Of a stretch of DNA of 64,000 nucleotides, positions 1 through 11,321 are shown piece after piece. The translations under genes and the position numbers were made by a program. Numbering within the stretch: position 1 is the first letter of the stretch; each line of letters opens with the position of its first letter. The stretch covers positions 769,267,336-769,331,335 of the forward strand of contig NC_081408.1 in NCBI RefSeq assembly GCF_030272615.1. Reading direction: 5' to 3'. The notes below the pieces were generated by a model. It was not told where the DNA came from and did no database searches. It saw only the letters and a list, made by a program, of their open reading frames with translations. The stretch is from Cryptomeria japonica. Taxonomy: Eukaryota; Streptophyta; Pinopsida; Cupressales; Cupressaceae.

Positions 1-540
1 AACCACATTGACTGTCAAATTGAAAGATTCACTTGCGGACCTCCAAGTCATGAACCACCTAAATTGAGGACACATATGAACATTCCAAACACTCTGACAA
101 ATCCACACAACAAGATATTACAATTCTAAAGCAATGTAGAGTAGAACCAGAACACTACCATCACTAAACAACTAAAACACTAACTGCAATACTGAACCTC
201 ATAACATGATCAAATATACATGCAGGCCTCTACAAATGGGAATGAACCATCTACAAACAACATACCAAAAACCCTTTAATCTGCAATATCTTATCTGCAA
301 CACACTGGCCAAACAAACTCACTCAAGCTGATTGCAACATTGGAACACACACATGAATATGTTGACATCAATGACAACACATCATTCCAGCAAACTTCTC
401 AATAATACTCATCAATATCCAACACTACCTTCTTGCTTAGTTGCCTACAAAACGAACGAGGAAAACACATGTGATATAAACATATTTGGCCAACCCCCAA
501 TCTAATATGCATCCTAAATGATGGTACAATGGTGACTTGA
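1..540. other. Unassigned flank
   Basis: AT-rich sequence with no usable reading frame, RNA gene or terminal repeat that I can recognise. It lies outside element A, whose left target-site duplication is at 808-812. It may belong to another retroelement that begins before the window, because the following AT-palindrome tract resembles LTR sequence seen elsewhere here. Confidence 0.4.
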
Positions 541-812
541 TCTTTGATTTTCGCAGACAACTAAAATTGTCCTAGCCTAATTAAATAAATATTTTATTTA
601 TTTAATTATTTTATCCTAAGCCTATTATTAATTAAATAGATTTTAATTTATTTAATTAATTCACTTCTAGCCTTTTCCCATTTAAATAAATACTTTATTT
701 ATTTAAATTATCCTTTCCCTAAATTAAAAATATATTTTATTTATTTAATTGGTCCCACTTCTTTTATTAATTAAATAAATCTTTATTTATTTAATTAATT
801 TATTATCTTTTT
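541..812. repeat. AT-rich palindrome cluster
   Basis: Five or so short self-complementary blocks of the form ATTAAATAAAT...ATTTATTTAAT follow one another, separated by C-rich spacers (CCTAAGCC, CACTTCTAGCC, CCTTTCCC). The same style of block occurs at 16180-16480 inside the solo LTR in the Athila element. I read this tract as part of an LTR of a related family, probably in the opposite orientation. Each block could form a hairpin. Confidence 0.5.
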
Positions 813-1263
813 TGTAAGAATTTGTTGAAAACAGTCATGACCAAGAGCACATTGAATAGCACAAAAGAGAGACTAAATATTTGATAAGAATAAATTGTAT
901 TCTAATCAAGAGAAAAATCAGATCAACTATATCATTGAAAGTTACATACAATGTAGATGAGCCTGCTTATAAAGGCAAGGCTAAAAGACAAGAGAGCACA
1001 CAATGATGACATGTGGCTCAATGAGATGCAAGGTTAGGTAGGAGTAGGTAGGAGAAATAATAAAATATTCCACAAGAGGTGGATCACCCACCAAAGGTAG
1101 AATGTAACAACAAGATCACACCATAAAAAGGTGGAAATTCTCCTACATACACACTCCCAATGTATGCACATCTCCCTAAGTGTCTCATATGCAAACTAAA
1201 TGTGGTGCATGTACTTAAGTAAAGTATAATTATATCGTATATGAATAAATAATTACACTAACA
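813..1263 (-). repeat. 3' LTR of element A
   Basis: 451 bp. On the minus strand it starts TGTTAGTGTAATT and ends ...CTTACA, matching the 461-bp copy at 24556-25016 along its whole length with scattered substitutions and small indels. Confidence 0.9.
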
Positions 1264-1565
1264 CCCCCCCTAAGTGCAATTTAGGGGAATGCACTTAAGT
1301 CTACAATGCAAGATGGGTCTCGACTACAAGGCCATGTTAGGTACCCATGTACAAATGCAAATCAGTATCCCAGAAAGCAGGGAAAGAGAGAAAAAACCAA
1401 TGGGAAACACCCCCCCGCCCCCCCCCCCAAAAAAAAAAAGGAGATGAAAACTATACAAAGAAATCTTAAAGAAGTATGTGAAGGACAAAACCCCATGTGA
1501 GGAAAAAGTTCCCCCCCCCCCCCCCCGATATAAGAGAATAAGAGAGACTAAGTAGCCCCCCCTCA
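1264..1565 (-). other. Polypurine tract and G-run cluster of element A
   Basis: On the minus strand the base just before the 3' LTR is preceded by a run of seven G (1264-1270), the expected polypurine tract. Within 300 bp upstream are further G runs at about 1410-1428, 1510-1526 and 1556-1562, some over ten bases long. Four G runs this close could fold as G-quadruplexes or act as extra plus-strand priming sites. The first is expected of any LTR element. The other three are unusual. Confidence 0.6.
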
Positions 1566-1745
1566 ATGTAGAATCTGTACCAATGGTAGAAGCTCAAAAA
1601 AAGAATGAAGAAACTGCTCCACGATTGTCAAACCACATTCCTGCCCTTGGGAAGAAACAAAACCAAAGGTGTATCCATGAAATCTCCCCAATCATGAAGG
1701 GAAGATGTAAGGGAAAATATTTATGATGTATGAAGTCTTTGAAAA

Positions 1746-2384
1746 CTACTTAAGTGTCCCCATGTCAATGCTGAAAGTTACCCCCTCCAAAGGTGGTGTT
1801 CTAATCCACACTATTGAAAAAGGCACTCCAAGATCCAGTGGAGAATAATGTAGAACATGATCCAAAGACTCACATGTCTCCTCTAAGGATAAAGAGACCT
1901 CCTCCAACTGTTGTACATAAGAATCCATAATCATGTCAACCCCGAAAGTATGATCATGTAGAGAATGCACAAGAGGGTCAGAGTGTTCCCTTGCAACAAT
2001 CGAAGAAGAATCATCTTCATCAAAGAGAAGATAAATATCATCAATGATGTCTCCCAAATCTACAATGTAGTACTCCACAAACAAACTTGCAATGTATGTC
2101 AAGTAGTCATCCCAATGAACTAAAGTTGAAAGACAATAAATATCCTGTTGCACTGAATCACAAGAAGGAAAAACTATTGCACTCTCTGCATCATCAAGTG
2201 CAATACGTGATGTGATATCAATAGGAGGAGATGAAATTCAAGGCTCAAGAACAGGGTTACATGTGAGAATCCCCAAGTTCAAGTACCCAAAGTTCTCCTT
2301 GAAATTTGAATCATCATAATAAATGTGATCATCATGTGAAGAATCATCCTCCTCAATAGGAATAAAATCTGAAAAGGAATATAT
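1746..2384 (-). pseudogene. Acidic C-terminal domain of element A polyprotein
   Basis: About 210 codons in the same frame as the protease domain upstream, separated from it only by a TAA (next to 2385) and broken once more by a TGA near 2249. The translation is strongly acidic, rich in Asp and Glu clusters (EEDDSSHDDH, DEDDSSS), with hydrophobic stretches between. It occupies the place where a copia polyprotein normally continues into GAG-pre and integrase, but shows none of their motifs (no HHCC, no DDE). I do not recognise the family. It ends at a stop just left of 1746, upstream of the G-rich tract. Its acidity and retained frame suggest a domain kept by the non-autonomous family rather than random sequence. 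Confidence 0.6.
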
Positions 2385-2846
2385 TTAAGATGCATGATCC
2401 ACCACCCCTCTAGCAATAATAACTCTAGCCTTCAAGTGTCTAATGATAACTGAATCAGGTGTGAACTCTACAGTTTTCCTTGTTGCCCCCTGAGTGATTT
2501 GATAGACGGAAAGAAGATTGTTTATCAAATGGGGTACACACAACACATCATTGAAGGAGTTATCCCTAATGGCAATAGATCCTTTCTCGATCACATTCAT
2601 ATATGTATGATTTTCCATCAAAATATGTGGCATGCTACAAGACTCAAATGAAGAAAACATAGACTGCGAAGATGTCATATGATGAGAAGCTCCTGAATCT
2701 AGAAGCCATCTCCCCGAGTCATGACTTTTAGTATCACAAAGAGCTTGTCCCTTTCCTTTTGACTGTGAGGAAGGGGAAGGATATGAATCCTTGTTCTTAT
2801 AAGTGGATGGTAAATCAATGTTGTTCTTCTTGAGGATGTTGCTCAA
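2385..2846 (-). pseudogene. Copia protease domain, element A
   Basis: A retropepsin segment of 153 codons. The catalytic motif is WLLDSGASHHMTS at residues 48-60 of the open stretch, with Asp50 as the catalytic residue. This is the signature of the copia aspartic protease that cleaves the Gag-Pol polyprotein in the virus-like particle. Downstream VLCVPHLINNLLSV is the usual flap and second-half sequence of copia proteases. The stretch begins directly at the boundary of the solo LTR at 2847. Across that insertion the reading frame rejoins the Gag zinc-knuckle segment at 3717-3907, so the first residues are linker, not a true N-terminus. No GAG-pre or integrase follows. Confidence 0.85.
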
Positions 2847-3716
2847 TGTTGGAAAAATGGTGTCTCAACCTTGCATTTGCATGAGGTTACTATTTATAGT
2901 AAGTCTTAATTTAAGCATGAAATTGTGTGAAATTCTCTCTGAAACTTATGATTGGCTAGATAAGCATTCCGGTAAAGTTACGTTGCACGATCACAACTAG
3001 TTTTAAAGATATTAATTTTTTTGTTTTGGAGGGACCAATGAAAGGTTCAAATTTGATTTTGAGGACTTTAGAGGCCACAAAATGCCTTTAAAAGTATATG
3101 TAAGTGGTTTAGTGACTTATGAGGCATTAGATCACTTCACGAGCTTTTATGTGCTTCAAACGGTTTGTCAATAGGACACATTGTTCTCAAGTTATGGCCC
3201 CTCGAAGTTTGTACTCCTAAAATAGGAAATATAAAATACATCAGACACATAAATGAGCTATAAAAAGGGAGGGACATGTCATAGGGCATCTAGAAGGGAG
3301 ATAAGGTCGGCTATACCTTATTGGGTGGTTTTAGCCCATGGTTTTGTAATACCGTTTGGTGGTTTCTTGTATTGTATCTCCTATATATGAGGTGTGTGAG
3401 ATAGAGGTTGTGTGTAAGAGTCTTATGGCTATTGAGTTACCTCTGAATCTCTGATTAGTGGTACTCTTGCGAAGAGCTTTATCTGCAAGTAAATTGTAAT
3501 CTGTTTTGATTGCTGAATAATATATAGGGTGGCTTTTGGAGTGTGGGGTTTTTCTCTCGAAGGGGTTTTCCCCACATAATTCATTGTGTTATGGTTTGAA
3601 TGTTATTATGTCTATTTCTATTTTTTGTAACTGTTGTAAAGATCTGTAAAAAAAATTGCATTACCCTCCTCTCAAGATTAGTGTAGGAATTTGTTCTACT
3701 ACTTAACTTCCTAACA
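2847..3716 (+). mobile_element. Solo LTR inside element A
   Basis: 870 bp starting TGTTGGAAAAATGG and ending CTTCCTAACA, flanked by CTCAA (2842-2846) and GTCAA (3717-3721), four of five bases matching. It sits between the zinc knuckle and protease of element A, and 870+5 bases is exactly the frame offset between the two pieces. No internal region or second copy is present. The stretch holds no gene. Confidence 0.8.
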
Positions 3717-3907
3717 GTCAATTCATCAATTTTCTTAGTGTGGCAACGATGCTCATCATGACCACTCTTATTGCAATAAGAACAAAACCTTTCTTTATAT
3801 GATTTTCCCTTAGGTGAGGAAGTAGAATCCTTTTGTTGTGGAGAGAAATATTAGTCTTTATCTTGTTGTGTCTTAGGCTTAGACTGATTTTGCTTCTTAT
3901 TGGAATC
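3717..3907 (-). pseudogene. Gag zinc knuckle segment, element A
   Basis: Reading leftwards from 3907, the translation is a Gln- and Lys-rich linker followed by a CCHC zinc knuckle, CSYCNKSGHDEHRC, with its first Cys codon at 3784-3782. This is the nucleic-acid-binding knuckle of copia Gag. One nonsense codon occurs upstream of the knuckle. The segment is bounded on the right by the non-coding element at 3908-9237 and on the left by the solo LTR at 2847-3716. It joins in frame to the protease segment when the solo LTR and one target copy are discounted. Confidence 0.82.
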
Positions 3908-4621
3908 TGAAAGGAAACTTGCAGCTCACTTTATGCCAATTTCCACATAACCCAATTGAGATCTTAATCAAATCAACACATAGAATCCACATGCAAAGAA
4001 TAGAAAACATACCCATGAAAATGTGACACAAGATATACCTTGGAAAAAACCTCATGAGGGAAAAACCCAACCTCCAAAAGCATCATCCACCATGTATTAT
4101 CAACAATACGTCCATTACAATACAACTATGGAAAGCTTCTAAAACCTGGCCATAAGCAAGCACTCCATGTGACCAAGCATGAATCCACACATCCCATTCC
4201 ATGCTTCCTTCACAAATGCTAACATGGCTAACCCAAACAACTACCCTTGTGATTTCTTTTATAAACACAAGCTCCCACAAAACAACTAAGTGGTATTATA
4301 TCAAAACCATGTGACAATAAAATATAATATTTTTCCTACCTACCCTTGACCCACATTTAATATTGGGTACTTCATTACTATCACATTCCCCAATATGAAA
4401 TAAATACAATATAATAATACCAATGTATCAATACAACTCATCATGTGGTTACAAGAATATTCCAAAGGAACCTCTACATGTTGCACGTCCATCTAGGTTC
4501 TCCTAGGTGCAATAATACAATATGATATTAGAATACAATTCCATGTCCACCTCACACAATAATAAAATAATACAACAATAAAACACTATTATGAAAGGTG
4601 TACAACACCATTTTCCCAACA
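3908..4621 (-). repeat. 3' LTR of non-coding element
   Basis: 714 bp, aligned by eye to 8510-9237 over its whole length (for example the shared CAATTGAGATCTTAATCAAA block near the left end and the CAACAATAAAACA block near the right end). The second copy carries a short extra segment near its centre (GTGCCCAGAACCATGTG region). Confidence 0.88.
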
Positions 4622-7600
4622 TTCTCCCACATGTTGTATACATTGCATAAGGGCCAAGAAGTAATTTGTCACACGAATAAGAGACTGGTCTCTCCACGCA
4701 CATATACCATCCTGGAATCCAAGTGCTCCATGTGCTCCATCAAGATACTTGAAACAAGAAACAAAGTGACCACCATCTCATACATGAATGCTCCCACCCT
4801 CCACCATGCCACTACCACTAGACATGAAAATGCCATCCAAAGAGAAAGCCACACAATCTGTCGCAACAAATGATAAGTCCTGCACCAACTGATATCCAAA
4901 CACAAACACTAATCCAAAGGTATCCAATGAAAAGGTAGTTGTTTACATAGCTGAAATAATACCTACAACAAGTGCTAACACATCAACTATGCATGCCTTC
5001 AAGGCATAAAAACTAAGTGAATAACATCTCATCAACATATGCAACCTTCAATAGGCAACCTTAATCCCCAAGTGTAATACCTGCAATGTATGTACACCAA
5101 GGAACTCCCACTACATAGGTAATGTCAATATCAGAAATGAATACACTAACAACATATCATAGAAGTGTAACCATGTAGTAACAAGAACATCCACATCAAT
5201 ATGAACATCATGTAAATCGATAACCTACAAGTACTATCCTCACACCATGTCTCCAACATTCTCCCATGTTCTCCACACCAACAAAAGAAAGAGATAAAGG
5301 AACCTTTATGCCATCTCCCACATGAAAACACATGAACACAAAACTAGTGAGAACATATCTCCAAACAACCTCCAACCAATGTAATGTGAATACGAACATC
5401 CAGGAAGATAACTAAAACAAAGAGAGAAACAATGCAAATCAAATCTTGTAGTATGTCCTTCTACACACACCTCTAAATTCTAACGGTGTCAAGTATGATC
5501 TCCTCCATAAAACCCCACATGAAAAGCATTACAACACTCAAAAACATGTTTGGTCCCTTGGACCAAACAAATATATATAATATGTAATCAACATGAATGT
5601 AAGCCTCTCATAACCAAGAAGATCAAACTAAATATCCATTCCCAATCCCAAGGGAATATGCCCAATAAACCATCTCCCAAACTAATATCAATGACTGCCA
5701 CCATCATAATAACAACTCAAGTGCACAAGGAGATAACCAATGCCATACATCTCTCAAACTAAATCATCCAGAACTAACCATCCATCCATAGCTGAAGATC
5801 CATATCTATAAAAGATAAGCATAAACATAATGCACCTAAAAGGAAACAATGGGCAATACCCCTCAAGTAGTAAACTGCCAAGTATTCCAAGAGTGGGAAT
5901 GAGAATGCTCATCAAGCTATCCAAGTCATCGTGACTCACACTAAGAACAATCTCCTCTCAAGTCTATACCAGGTGAATGCTCCTCAGTCTTTCTGTTGAA
6001 ACAATCAACCATCCCGACACATATCTCTAATCACAAGATAATACCAACATCACCTACATCTCAATGTATCCATGAGCACCTATAACTGGTCAATCCATGC
6101 CAAACTCCAAATACAACCCAACAATATCATGAAGTATCAAGCAAAAGATCATGTACCCAATACAAAGAGAATAATCCAAGATCAATGTCAAAGATCCAAT
6201 GGCCAAATCAAGAACATAAACATGACAACATGATCTAATCCATCTCAAAGAGATAACCTGCCTCATATGAACATATCAAGTAACAATATCATGCCAAAAC
6301 TCTAAGCATGCAATCAACAGTGTACCATGACATAATATAATCCATCCAAATAACAAGGATAAACAAGTCAAATGAAAGCATAAAACCACATCTATACCAA
6401 GAACTTTGTGAGTCCTCAAGATGAAAACATCTCCTAATAGTGTACCCGCAAATTCAAGAGAACCCTTTTATAACAATAGGGTCTAAGGCATCCTCCAACA
6501 TCTGCACACAAAGAAGATCATCCACCAACCAACGTGGTGAATACACATCACTGCTACAAGCTTCCACTAAACCATGATACCAAGCTCTCCATAACATCAT
6601 GATAAACCATCTCCTAAATGAAGAACATCGAGGTTTACACACATCAACTGAAATGTCAATAATAACAAGTAAACCATGAACTCCATATCAAGAAGATACA
6701 ACCACTACCAACAAACCACCAATCAGGAATCAATCCTACACCACCAACTCATCACTGTCAAAAGCTCCCGCTGAAAGTGTAATCAAATAAATAACCAAGC
6801 TATCATGACATTGTGAAAATACATGCTACAAGTCCCATACCAACTATCTAAGTACTTTAACATCATCCATCTTTTCATCTCAAAGCAACCATACCAATGC
6901 ACAAATGACCACAGACAAGGTCAACAAAGGAGTATACACCACAATGAATCAAACCTGGTGGATATAGACAGTCCACATCCAAGCCATCCCACTACAAGTG
7001 AATGGGTAGCTAATCTACAACCTGCACGACTTGTAGATCTAATCACTAAACATGCAAACTCATCATCACATTAGTAAGCTGCAAACTAAGTTATCAAAGA
7101 GAATAATTTATGTAGACAACCATGACTCAAACACCAAATCACCATCTGATCCGATTTGCTAAACATGTCCACAATCAAGTACCATAGTCATGGAACTAAA
7201 TAAGAATCAAGGAGATAATCAACAACCTCCTAACATCAAACCAAATCACCACAAACATTACTATGTCATGCCAATTCAAAACATGTACCTACATACCCAT
7301 GACACTATAATCATCATCTGCATCAACTGCCACCCATATAAAGCTCCAAGTCTCAAATCAAGTACAATCATGTCCTCAATCCAAGAACAACATGTAAACC
7401 TCTTCATACACATCAAAGTGATACAATAATATCACTAAACTAAATTACACTAAACACCCTCTCCAACGCCTATTTGAAATTGAAAAATTGATTCCATGTG
7501 CAAAAGATATGACCAAAATTGCATCAAGGAGAGTATCAGGCTTCGAGGCTCCCAAAAACATGCCAAAACAACAAAATCATTGAACCAAACCTATAGAAAG

Positions 7601-7854
7601 GGTATTTCTCAAAACCACCTCTCCAACAAGTATAAGAAATTGAAAAACGGACTCCCCGAATGAAGTTATGCTTCGTTGAATAAAAAAAACTCATTTCCTT
7701 ATATGGAAATAATTTGTGGATTTTAAAGATTTCCTTCAAAAATTTAATAATAATATGGAAGATTTTAACATTGGAAATCGCATTTAATAAAATGCAAATT
7801 CATTTTTTATTTTATTTTTTTCATTTGCGATTTTATTTTATTTTTGTTTTAATG

Positions 7855-8010
7855 TGGGGGCCCGAGATTACCAATACCCACCACGGGGTAGAGCCCAGTA
7901 GGGTACCCTATCGATAGTCCTCTGTCAATAGTGGTACTATCAATAGGCGGTACCACTACCACCTTAGTAGTGGGGTAGGGTACGGGTGGTGGCCCGACCC
8001 CCGCCCAATA
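7855..8010 (-). other. GC-rich structured leader segment
   Basis: A sharp GC-rich island (CCCACCACGGGGTAGAGCCC, then GTACCCTATCGATAG, TAGTGGTACTATCAATAG, GGTACCACTACC) inside very AT-rich DNA. Repeated GGTAC, TATCRATAG and TAGTGG words occur in both orientations, so the minus-strand RNA could fold into several stems. It lies about 500-650 nt downstream of the primer site, where packaging and dimerisation signals sit in retroelements. That role is inference only. Confidence 0.4.
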
Positions 8011-8495
8011 ATATTTTTTTTCAAATTTTTTTCAATTTGCTTTTTTTTTTTAAAACGCCCTCCCCCATCCTTTTTTTAAAAATTTTTCTCTAGGTAAATT
8101 TAGCCGACGGAAATAATTTTTATTTTTTTTTGCAAATCCGATTGTCACAAATTTGACAGTCGTCGAGGCCATGGTGATAAAAAAAATTTGCAATATTTTC
8201 AAATGTGACAAAATAGGGAAAATTATATACCATCTCCCGGCCAACCTGAATCCAGCCACAAGGCCATTTATGAAATCTCACCCCCAAAACCCTCATTCAA
8301 AGCATTTGTTAATGATGCCCTAGAATGACTCAAATTCTTCCAATCCCAAATCTGCAAACAACCCATCATAACAACAAACCCAAATAACATAGATCTACAA
8401 TAACAACTCGCAAAACCATATATCTTGCCTTGTCTTTTCATTCTTTCATGCATTCATGGATTCCAACTAGGGTTATAAACACCATTAAACCAATA

Positions 8496-8509
8496 GCTCT
8501 AATACAACT
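8496..8509 (-). other. Degenerate primer-binding site (tRNA-iMet type)
   Basis: Minus strand reads TTGTATTAGAGC close to the LTR end, against the initiator tRNA-Met site TGGTATCAGAGC. Two differences only, consistent with an aged copy. Confidence 0.6.
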
Positions 8510-9237
8510 TGAAAGGAAACTTGCACCCAAATTTATGATAAATTTCACATAACCCAATTGAGATCTTAATCAAATCAACACGTAGAATCCACATGCAAAG
8601 AATAGACAACATACTCATGAAAATGTGACACAAGATATACCCTTAGAAAACCCTCACGAGGGAAAAACCCAACCTCCAAAAGTATCATCCACCATGTATT
8701 ATCAACAATGCGTCATTTACAATACAACTATGGAAAGCTTTTGAAACTTAGCCATAACCAAGCACTCCATGTGACCAAGCATGAATCCACACATCTCATG
8801 CCATGATTCCTTCACAAATGCTAACCTAGCTAACCCAAACAACTACCCTTGCGGTTGCTTTTATAAACACGAGCTCCCACAAAACCACTAAGTGGTATTA
8901 TATCAAAACTATGTGCCCAGAACCATGTGACAATAAAATATACTATTTTTCCTACCTACCCTTAACCCAAATTTAATATTGGGTACTTCATCATAATTAT
9001 GTTTCCCAATATTAAATAAATACAATATAATAATTTCAATGTATCAATACAACTCATCAAGTGGTTACAAGAATATTCTAAAGGAATCTCTACATGTTGC
9101 ATGTCCATCTAGGTGCTCCCAGGTGCAACAATACAATATGATATTATAATATAATTTCATGTCCACCTCACACAATAATAAAATAATACAACAATAAAAC
9201 ATTATTATGCAAGGTGTACAACATCATTTTCCCAACA
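8510..9237 (-). repeat. 5' LTR of non-coding element
   Basis: 728 bp partner of 3908-4621. Boundaries TG...CA on both strands. It abuts the primer site on its left. Confidence 0.88.
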
Positions 9238-9904
9238 AAATCATTTTCTTGATTCTTTTGATTCCCTTGATTAGCCACCAAAGCCTTAAACTTGGAAGAG
9301 TTGAGAATCCGCATGCTCAAAAACTTAGATTGCTCCAACATCAATATTTTTGTGAATGCATCAAAGAAGACATAGTGAAGGAACTACCCATTGTCAAGCA
9401 ATGGGTTTGAAAGCTAGAAACAAATGTTGCATACTCTAATGGAAGCTTTCCCAAAAGGTTGTATACCAACTATGCATCTTTCTTATCAATGCCATAATCC
9501 TTCAGTTGTGCTCTTGGCCCATTTGCCTTGGTAACATAATCTTGGATAGTATCAAAGTTCTTGGGATCTAACATAGTGAGATCATTATCAAGTTGATAGC
9601 CTCTAATCTCATCAATTTTACCATACAATTTTTCCAAGACAACCCATGCTTCCTTAACTATTTTACACTTGTCAATGTGAAAGATGAGATCCTTTGATAT
9701 GTACTTCCTCAATGTCCCTATTGCCATAATGTTTTTAGTGAGCCATTTCATATGAGAATTAGGATCAACTTTAGGTTCAACTAGTGCATTTATAGTTCCA
9801 TCAATATAGTGAGTTAATCTTTTTTCCATTAGCTTAATCCATGCATCAATTTTCCAAGAAGCATAGTTATGTGGAGTTAAAAGTGGAAATTTAGGAGAAC
9901 CCAT
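9238..9904 (-). pseudogene. Copia Gag, element A
   Basis: Gag capsid region of element A. The ATG at 9904 begins MGSPKFPLLTPHNYASWK, the typical start of copia Gag with the N-Y-x-x-W core, followed by DPKNFDTIQDYVTK and LPLEYATFVSSF, which match the UBN2-type Gag domain that forms the virus-like particle. The main open stretch is 144 codons (to 9470) and stops at a TAG. Recognisable Gag continues to 9238 in shifted frames, so at least one nonsense codon and one frameshift are present. At 9238 it is cut by the non-coding element and resumes at 3907. The ATG lies only a few bases from the Athila insertion at 9911, which separates Gag from its leader and promoter. Confidence 0.85.
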
Positions 9905-9910
9905 AGCAAT

Positions 9911-11200
9911 TGATGAGCTGAGATATTAGCTCTCTTTATTCCTAGAACTCATAAGTTTTTGTCATGTTTTGATTTATATGATGGGATGGTAATGATGTAT
10001 TAAAGTTTGACTATATGCATTTCAGATGTTAACTAAACCCATTAAATCATATTTTGTCTTTGCCAGTTATTCCTACAACCATGTGATTTTTTCCTGCAAC
10101 CATGTGATTTATCCCTGTTGCCATCTAGATTGTCATAGGCAATATCATGTGTGAAATTAATGTTTTGATTAATTAAAATAGATATGTGTATGCTTGTATG
10201 TTTTTTCTTTTGAATTACAGGAATAAATGAGATGTTGCGGAGAAGGTTCTCCTGTCATGCCAATTGCAGTTTGAGATATTCAAGGAGGTGACTAAAAGTT
10301 CAAATCAGCGAATAGGATGATGAGTGTAAGGAACGACAGAGGAAAAGTAGGTGCACAAGACTCATTGATGTTTAACTCTAGTGGGTGTCAATCTTGTAAA
10401 TACCGCCATGCTATGTTTTGGTTGTGGTTTGGTTTAGATCCACGTTTTTAGTGGCTCTACTCTGACTGTTCTCCTTCATGAATGTTATCCGCCTCTTCTC
10501 ATCAGCATGATCTTAATTGTAGGAAGTTATTGTTTTCTTTTAAATAAGTGTCTTTATCTCTTTTCTGAGGTTAGAAGGAAAGAGAAGGAAAAGAGCAGAA
10601 GATTTAGAAATAAAATTGCAGAGTGTTTTGAGTTTCTTTTGATTCTGAATAATGTATCGACTTTTGAGAAACAATGAATAAAGATATGTTATTCTAAGCA
10701 CTTAAAGTTATTTTGGAAGCCTAGAAGAACTCATCCAAGGGGGCCCACTTTGTGAGTGTTCATGTGCCTTTGTTAAATTTAGTTTTCTTCTTTTGCTACA
10801 GTAGACGTCCTTGCATTGACTGCTCTTTTAGCCATTGGAAACAAATCCATTGATTGTTCCTGCAGCCAAAGCAAATAGAGTAATTCATGTTTGGCAGCTT
10901 TGGACTTAGTTAGTATTTCTTGAGTGAAATTTATGTTAATGCAGAGTTTTTCCTCTAGCCATTCAGTTGTTTTAATTCTTGCTTACTTTTCCCGCATAAG
11001 ATTTTAGTCGCTGCAATAATGCAGGGTAGCAATCACAGGAACTTAGTGCATATATAGTGCAGACCCATTTCAAGTATTACGTCCCTGGGTTGACAATCAA
11101 ATGAACTCTAGCTATGGAGATAGTAACTTCACAGAGTGAATGTCCAAACTTCGGGTTGAGACTTTAACTATAGTTATTATTCCTATTGTTGAACTGAACA
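9911..11200 (+). repeat. 5' LTR of Athila-like element
   Basis: 1290 bp, TGATGAGCTGAGATATTAGC to TTGAACTGAACA. It aligns throughout with 21465-22713. Most differences are substitutions, plus a block near 10565-10620 that is shorter in the other copy and another short one near 10810-10860. Confidence 0.92.
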
Positions 11201-11204
11201 TTTT

Positions 11205-11222
11205 TGGCGTCATTGTCGAGGA
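11205..11222 (+). other. Primer-binding site, tRNA-Asp type
   Basis: TGGCGTCATTGTCGAGGA, four bases after the LTR. The known plant tRNA-Asp primer site is TGGCGCCGTTGCCGGGGA. The four differences are all C-to-T or G-to-A transitions, as expected from decay of methylated cytosines. Confidence 0.85.
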
Positions 11223-11321
11223 TGGTGTCAAACTAAGAACCTATTATGATTATTATCTTTCTATTTTTCAGTTTAGTTGTTTTTGATAGACCTGATTGTT
11301 AAGTAATTTCTATGAACCTAC

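Larger units (their letters stand above)
4622..8509 (-). other. Internal region of non-coding element
   Basis: About 3.9 kb without a convincing gene: open stretches are all under 90 codons and show no retroelement motif on either strand. Most of it is AT-rich with many short CCATC/CATCA-type words. Near the 5' end on the minus strand there is a GC-rich, partly self-complementary segment at about 7855-8010, described separately. Apart from that I see nothing specific. Confidence 0.7.
3908..9237 (-). mobile_element. Non-coding LTR element (LARD-like)
   Basis: Two LTRs (3908-4621 and 8510-9237) bound about 3.9 kb with no recognisable Gag or Pol. Flanks are GAATC (3903-3907) and AAATC (9238-9242). 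The primer-site-like sequence is next to the right LTR on the minus strand and a purine tract (GTGGGAGAA) precedes the left one, so it is oriented leftwards. LTRs start TGTTGGGAAAATG and end CCTTTCA on that strand, copia-like. Size and lack of coding match large retrotransposon derivatives (LARDs), which need proteins supplied by another element. It interrupts element A between Gag and the zinc knuckle. Confidence 0.85.

Noticed and set aside
1306-1566. Open frames in both orientations through the poly-C/poly-A region
   Set aside because: Homopolymer-driven. The region is the polypurine/G-run part of element A.
4622-8509. Short minus-strand frames such as 6454-6642 in the non-coding element
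   Set aside because: Under 90 codons, no similarity to Gag or Pol, surrounded by stops.
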